NCBI RefSeq assembly: GCF_019175385.1
Contig: NC_083344.1
Coordinates: 64,480,782 to 64,544,781 of the forward strand
From: Lycium barbarum
Lineage: Eukaryota > Streptophyta > Magnoliopsida > Solanales > Solanaceae
Reading direction: 5' to 3'
DNA: 64,000 nt
Shown here piece after piece: positions 58,856 through 64,000 of the stretch. Made by a program: the position numbers and the translations under genes. The notes beneath the pieces were generated by a model. That model did not search any database, was not told the DNA's origin, and saw nothing but the letters and a program-made list of their open reading frames with translations. Within the stretch, counting starts at the first letter, position 1. Each line of letters begins with the position of its first letter.

Positions 58856-61218
58856 TGTTACACCTCGAAATTTGTTCCGTACTTATGTGATGAGTAGAAC
58901 GAGGAAGGGATTGAGTGTATGATGTTTTACTAAGTCGGGTAATTATGAATTTTTGGAAATAAGAAAGTCGCGGAAAATTTTCAGCCCAGTGGTCGTATAT
59001 GGCACTATACGGCCCGTAAACTGATTTACGGACCGTATAGTGCAATCGTCTTCCATCGTGCCAAAAATCTCAAGTTCTGCCAGTGTTGATATGGTTAAAT
59101 ACGACCCAGTTTACGACCCGTAAACTGGTTTACGGACCGTAAACCAGGTCGTAAACTGCCATGTCCCTCAGCCAAAACTTTCTGTTTTTGAAATGATTAA
59201 ATACGGCCATGGAGGACGGACCGTAAATCAAAATATGGTCCGTATATGGTGGTTTACGACCACTGTTCACCCCGACAAGAATTCATTAAAGATCAGATTT
59301 TGTGATTTTAAAAAGGGACTTAGGCTTCATATTATTTCATTATTCATCCAACAACTCAAGAGACCTCTAGAACATTCCAAATAATTCCTCCACAAGACTT
59401 CAAGAGAATTAAAGGGAATATCAAGATCAACACCACCAAATTCATGAAATCAAGTGTAAGAACACAATAAAGGATCATCTAAGTGAAGAAATTCCAAGGA
59501 AGGTGGAACTAGGGTTTGGCTAAGTGAAGTATTTCAACTTAAGGATTGTTCAACCATCATCTAAGGTAAGTTTCATGATTATTCCATGTTGTTTGAAGTG
59601 TTGGAAAGCTTAGACACTTGAAATGTAGAAGAACATAGAGAGTGGGTCATTATTGAGTGAATAGTGACATAAATGAATGATAGTGGAATTGAATTACGAA
59701 TGTTGAAGTGTTGAGAGTACAATTACATTATAAACGATGTTTATATCATGAATCAAGCATTAAATGCATGAAAACGCAAAGACGAGTCATAAGGCTAAGT
59801 ATGGGGGAAATTGGAGGAAAATGGTGGATTTTGCTAAATGTACGTAAATGACGATTGTCGATTGTGATATTATGAGTAATGTTATGAATGTTGGGAGTTG
59901 AGATAAAGCATGAGAAAAGTAGTATAAACGAAGGAAGCGTTGTCCGACTTTTCCTAGAATTAGCGATGCGTTCTTGTAGTTAGTTACTAACGTTGATCCA
60001 AATTCTCTTATGAAGGTAACGACGTGATATTGAAGGAGAGCAAGTGAGCGATAGTCTAGCTAAACGACCAGGTATGTGAGGCTAGTCCTTCTTTCTAATG
60101 GCATGAATCTTTTAGCTTGAATCTCTATTCTCTTCATGAGTTCTCACATTCTAAGAAGTTAAAGGCCTATGCCTATAAATGTCTATATGAGATAAGCTAT
60201 ACGATATGAGGATGTTATTCCTTGCCTACACTCACCTTATGTATTAGTCCTTTCAAGGTGAGGCAGAATGTCCATAATGGTTCCATAATGTAACCGGGGG
60301 ATTACGACCTTACGTCACCCCGATAGAGTAAAGTTGATCTTGAGCCTTATACACATAACATGATAAGATGAGTATTTTATGATGAGCATATTATTATGAA
60401 TATTTTGCATTGAGCATGTCATGAGCATTTTACACCGTGCCTAGTTGGCCAGGCAGTCACCGCCAAGGCGGGCAGCTATACGGATACACCATGACCTTTG
60501 GGCGTGGGCAGACACCACTAGTGGACGGCATGAGATGGTACCTCGGACGCGGGAGGCCTGGACGCGGGCTTATATTATTGATTATCACACCGTTCTGACA
60601 TGTACGGGAAGCTTGCATATGATGCATATATGTCATGATGATGAGTATGAGTAAGACAGCATGCATTACTTCTTTTATGATTATCAGTCAGATCCAGATG
60701 CTTCCTGTTGATATTATCACTATATTATTGATGCCTTCTTTCATTGTTTATGCCTCTCATACTCAGTACAATATTCGTACTGACGTCCTTTCTTCGGACG
60801 CTGTGTTCATGCCCACAGGTAGACAGGGAGGAGAGCTTGGCCCAGATCCTCAGTAGCTGCCAGCGGATAGAGAGCACTCCATTGTTCAGAGGTGCTTATG
60901 GCTATTCTTTTGATGTACATATACATATGCATATTTTGGGCACGGCGGAGTCCTGTTCCGTCTGTTTATACAGTATGTCAGTAGAGGCTCGTAGATACGC
61001 AATGTGGGTTAGATGGTCTCACAAAACGCTATTACCATATATATATTATTTTGATGGCCGAAAGGCAAATGTATATAAGTATTTATGTTTTTATTTAAAT
61101 ATGATTGTCCTACAATTGGTATGAAAAGTTGATGAAAGAGCATTAAATGAGCAGTAGGTAAGCGGTGCTCGGTAGCTAGCTCCGGGTACCCGTCGCGGCC
61201 CCTAGTTGGGTCGTGACA
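58856..61218 (+). mobile_element. Element L: solo LTR inside N's LTR
   Basis: 2363-bp solo LTR, TGTTACACCTCG...TTGGGTCGTGACA, with perfect ATACT duplications (58851-58855, 61219-61223). It has the full module set on +: TTTACGGACCGTAAA palindrome cluster (58995-59250), AAGGTAAG (59563-59570), AGGTATGTGAGGCTA (60070-60084), stem-loop CTCACCTT/AAGGTGAG (60231-60262), stem-loop CGGGG/CCCCG (60296-60322), mini-hairpins (60434-60565), TCAGTAC dyad (60763-60783) and ACAGGTAGACAGGGAGG (about 60816). It is the cleanest reference copy in the window. Confidence 0.93.
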
Positions 61219-61223
61219 ATACT

Positions 61224-62396
61224 ACTGTTAGACTTGTTGTCATATGCCTATCTTAAGTCTTTAAATTAAACCCTTTTAAAATCTGCCGGAATTCACTTCC
61301 ACTCAACTCAACTCAATCCACTACAACAACACCACATAAATCATAATGCATATTCACGCTGCCATACTAAGTTAAATCAAAAGCCATCTAATAGATTCTT
61401 CCAAAGCAGCCCATATGCATAACATCTTATTCTATAAATTCTATTTCAAGTTTACTTCCAATTCTTCCACGAAATCCTCATATAAACACATGGACATGTA
61501 CCACAACATCAAGTTCACCATATTTATATTATCTACTCTGATTTCCAACCAAAATAACATGTACGTAATACTTCAAAACATTCCAACAACACAAGAACAA
61601 CATACCTATGATTATCAGAAAATCGGACAACACTTCCCCTATATCTTTTACCTCTTTCCAATTCAAACCAACACCAAAACAATAAGAACAACATCAATAA
61701 TATAATATCCAAGTTATTCCATCAATTTCCAGCCATAAAATACCACAAGAACAACTTCAAAACAGTTCAACAACTAACGACATCACAACTACGATTTTCG
61801 AGCTTTATTTCACAAGTTTTCAACCGTACAAGTTAATCGCGACTTCTATAGGCTCAAATACATGGAGGAGAGAAATATTATTACCTTTACTAAGATTGCT
61901 TCACCTCTAAGAATCCTCTAAACCCGGAAACAACAATAAGAACTCAAGCTTCAACTTGCATCCAACACCTTAAGAGTGCTTCTTCTTGCTCTTTTGGAAC
62001 TCTTGAGATAGAACTTGGGTGAAACACTATTTGTTTTGGCTTAGGGACTTTATGATCTGACTTGGGAAGGTCTTAGAAGCTTATGTAAAAGGTTTCAAGT
62101 GAAAATGACTTAAAATGGCCTTTTAAAACGTATTTAATATGCAAGAAGGTCGCCACCGCCAAAGTGGGTCCCAGAGAGGCTGATTGTGCAGTCTCGCGAA
62201 AATGCGAATATCTCTCTACTCCGATGTCGTATGGACGAACGGTTTGTTGCGCTGGAAACTAGACTCAACGAACTTCAATTTAGGCTTTTGTTTCACTTCA
62301 AAACTCCTAATATACTAGGAGATATATCTCTCCAAAGTTGACCAAAAATTTCTGTCCAAAATATCAATACCCATGTTGGCCACACACGACCTGAAA
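61224..62396 (-). repeat. Element N 3' LTR, proximal part
   Basis: Continues N's LTR after L, up to the chromodomain stop. Minus-strand AAAGGTAATAATATTTC near 61877-61893 corresponds to the donor-like module. The boundary between LTR and pol 3' end is not visible: no clear polypurine tract or TGTT start near 62396. Otherwise AT-rich, with no genes. Confidence 0.6.
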
Positions 62397-62752
62397 TCAT
62401 TCAAAGAAGCATCTCATACCTGAGGATAATGGTGTCTCTGGCTGGAGCTCTTTTGGGGGTGGAAACAAATGTGGGTACCTGTACTTCATATCTTCCTCAG
62501 CTTCCCAAGTCATTTCTTCCCTATTATTGTTTCTCCACAGGACTTTAACTGAGGCTACGTCTTTGGTTCTGAGTGTCTGAACCTGCCTATCTAGAATAGA
62601 AATGGCTACTTCTTCATAGGACAATTTATCAGTAACTTGGACATCTTCTACAGGCACAATTCTGGAAGGATCTCCCACGCACTTACCAAGCATTGACACA
62701 TGAAAAACTGGGTGGACTGACTCCAAATCCGAAGGCAGATCTAACTCATAAG
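62397..62752 (-). pseudogene. Element N chromodomain and pol C-terminus
   Basis: Minus-strand frame 'VHPVFHVSMLGKCVGDPS' is the segment that joins the GPY/F module to the chromodomain in Tekay/Del-type chromoviruses. 'VKVLWRNNNREEMTWEAEED' and 'MKYRYPHLF' form the chromodomain with the conserved Trp-Glu. It ends 'SGMRCFFE' at 62397. Between 62727 and 62752 there is a frame shift relative to the upstream integrase ORF, so the polyprotein is broken. Confidence 0.85.
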
Positions 62753-64000
62753 CTATTGACCTACCTTGTGCACAATCTTGTAGGGCCCGATATACCAGGG
62801 ACGAAGCTTGCCCGTCTTGTCAAATCGCGTTGCACCTTTCATCGGCGATACTTTCAGGAATACCCAATCGTTAACTTGGAATTCCAAGTTTCGTCGACGA
62901 TTGTCCGCATAGGATTTCTGACGAATTTGAGCTGTTAGTAGTCGATCTCGAATAAGCTTGATCTTCTCTACTGCTTGTTGGATCAGATCTGGGCCTACTA
63001 ACTTTGTATCTCCTACTTCAGACCATTCAATAGGCGATCTACATTTCCTTCCATATAAAGCTTCATATGGGGCCATCTGAATACTGGAGTGATAGCTATT
63101 GTTGTCCGCGAATTCAATAAGCGGAAAATGATCATCCCAATTTCCTCCAAAATCTAGCACATATACTCTTAGCATATCTTCAAGGGTTTGGATAGTGCGC
63201 TCAGCCTGTCCGTCAATTTTTGTGGATGGAACGCTATACTAAGTCTCACTTGTGTTCCCAAACCTTCTTAGAAGGATCTCCAACAATTAGCTGTAAATTG
63301 TGATCCTCTATCAGTAATAATGGATACTGGAACACCGTCCAATCGCACTATCTCTTTGATATGCAACTTTGCATAATCTTCTGCTGAGTATGTAGTTCTG
63401 ACTGGCAATAAATGAGCTAATTTTGTGAGTCTATCCACAATCACACATATAGAATCATACTTACGCCGGGAACGAGGTAATCTTGTAATGAATCCCATAT
63501 TAATCACTTCCCACTTCCAAGTTGAAATCTCTATAGCTTGCAGCAATCCCCCAAGCTTCTGATGCTCAGTTTTCACCTGTTGACAATTAGGACATTGGGC
63601 CATAAACTTCGCTATATCTTTCTTCATTCCATCCCACCAATATATAGATTTAAGATAATGGTACATCTTTGTCGCTCCTGGGTGGACAGAATAACGAGAA
63701 TGATGGGCTTCCTCCAGGATCTGTCGACGTAAACCTGCAATATTCGGAACACATAATCTGCCTTGACGCCTGAGAATTCCATCCGCAAAAACTTCAAATG
63801 GTGACTTCTCCTTCTGAGGAAGCAAATCTCTATAATGGACTAACACGGGGTCCATATTTTGGCTCTTCTTTACCTCCTCTACTAAAGATGACACCGTTGG
63901 GTTCTGGACAGTAACTCTCGCACTGCTCGAGTACACTAAGCGAACTCCTAGGTTGGCAAGCTGTCGAAGCTCGTGGATTAACTCCTTCTTCTGAACATCA
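62753..64000 (-). pseudogene. Element N integrase and RT/RNase H tail (two frames)
   Basis: The upstream frame (63936-63268, open to the window edge) has 'LIHELRQLANLGVRL', the RNase H-integrase linker, then the zinc finger with 'HHSRYSVHPG' and 'CPNCQQVK', and the core. Where the first catalytic Asp is expected the sequence is 'EVINMGFITRLP', with Gly instead of Asp; the second Asp is present in 'SIITDRGSQFTA'. A frameshift around 63215-63267 separates this from 'DDHFPLIEFADNNSYHSS' and 'YEALYGRKCRSPIEW', followed by the GPY/F 'FDKTGKLRPWYIGPYKI' (63175-62753). Both lesions suggest an inactive copy, less decayed than A. Confidence 0.87.

Larger units (their letters stand above)
57392..64000 (-). 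mobile_element. Element N: Ty3/gypsy chromovirus, 3' part, entering from the right
   Basis: On the minus strand: integrase (63936 down to about 62753), chromodomain (62726-62397), then a long 3' LTR whose end lies at 57392. The LTR is interrupted by solo LTR L. The rest of pol, gag and the 5' LTR lie beyond the right edge. N is inserted in copia element O. Its LTR shares motifs with G, so N may represent the coding family on which G depends. Confidence 0.85.

Overview
This is a repeat-dense stretch of plant nuclear DNA. The LTR families, MITEs and codon use fit a eudicot, most likely Solanaceae, but that is an inference from repeat style; no marker gene fixes the species. I recognise one intact host gene: an eight-exon nepenthesin-like aspartic protease on the minus strand (45534-48792, 429 aa). 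Almost everything else is transposable-element sequence.

Positions 1-42615 are one old Ty3/gypsy chromodomain element (element A, + strand, entering from the left edge) broken into six pieces by later insertions. Most insertions have a readable target-site duplication (TSD), so the order can be read. B (1826-14096) is a non-coding LTR element that itself carries solo LTR D. E (14355-15652) is a Tat/Ogre-like solo LTR. C (16871-24495) is a solo LTR split by two inverted LTRs, F and H. I (24674-27625) is an inverted solo LTR. P (27982-41858) is a 5'-truncated LINE split by a complete non-coding LTR element G (28100-36862, minus) and a solo LTR J (37664-40184, minus). A ends with a chromodomain (41867-42273) and a short 3' LTR, and sits in the RNase H region of another LINE, M.

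42616-45533 holds LINE M, an 839-bp TIR element and two further MITE-like elements. 45534-48792 is the protease gene, with a TATA box and a polyadenylation signal. 49070-52155 is a Stowaway-like MITE, a 1.28-kb TIR element and a Mutator-like element with a perfect 9-bp TSD. A LINE shard follows, then a decayed Ty1/copia element O (52759-57391). O is interrupted by the 3' end of a minus-strand Ty3/gypsy chromodomain element N, which runs off the right edge (57392-64000). N's LTR is itself split by solo LTR L (58856-61218, perfect 5-bp TSD).

The most unusual signal is architectural. At least seven diverged LTR families here (B, C, D/F, G/K, H, J, L), in both orientations, share short non-coding modules in a fixed order: splice-donor-like motifs, two stem-loops whose stems change in a compensating way, a block of mini-hairpins, and a 7-7-7 dyad (TCAGTAC / loop / GTACTGA) found twelve times. 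LTR element G also carries a 5S rRNA-derived segment in its internal region.
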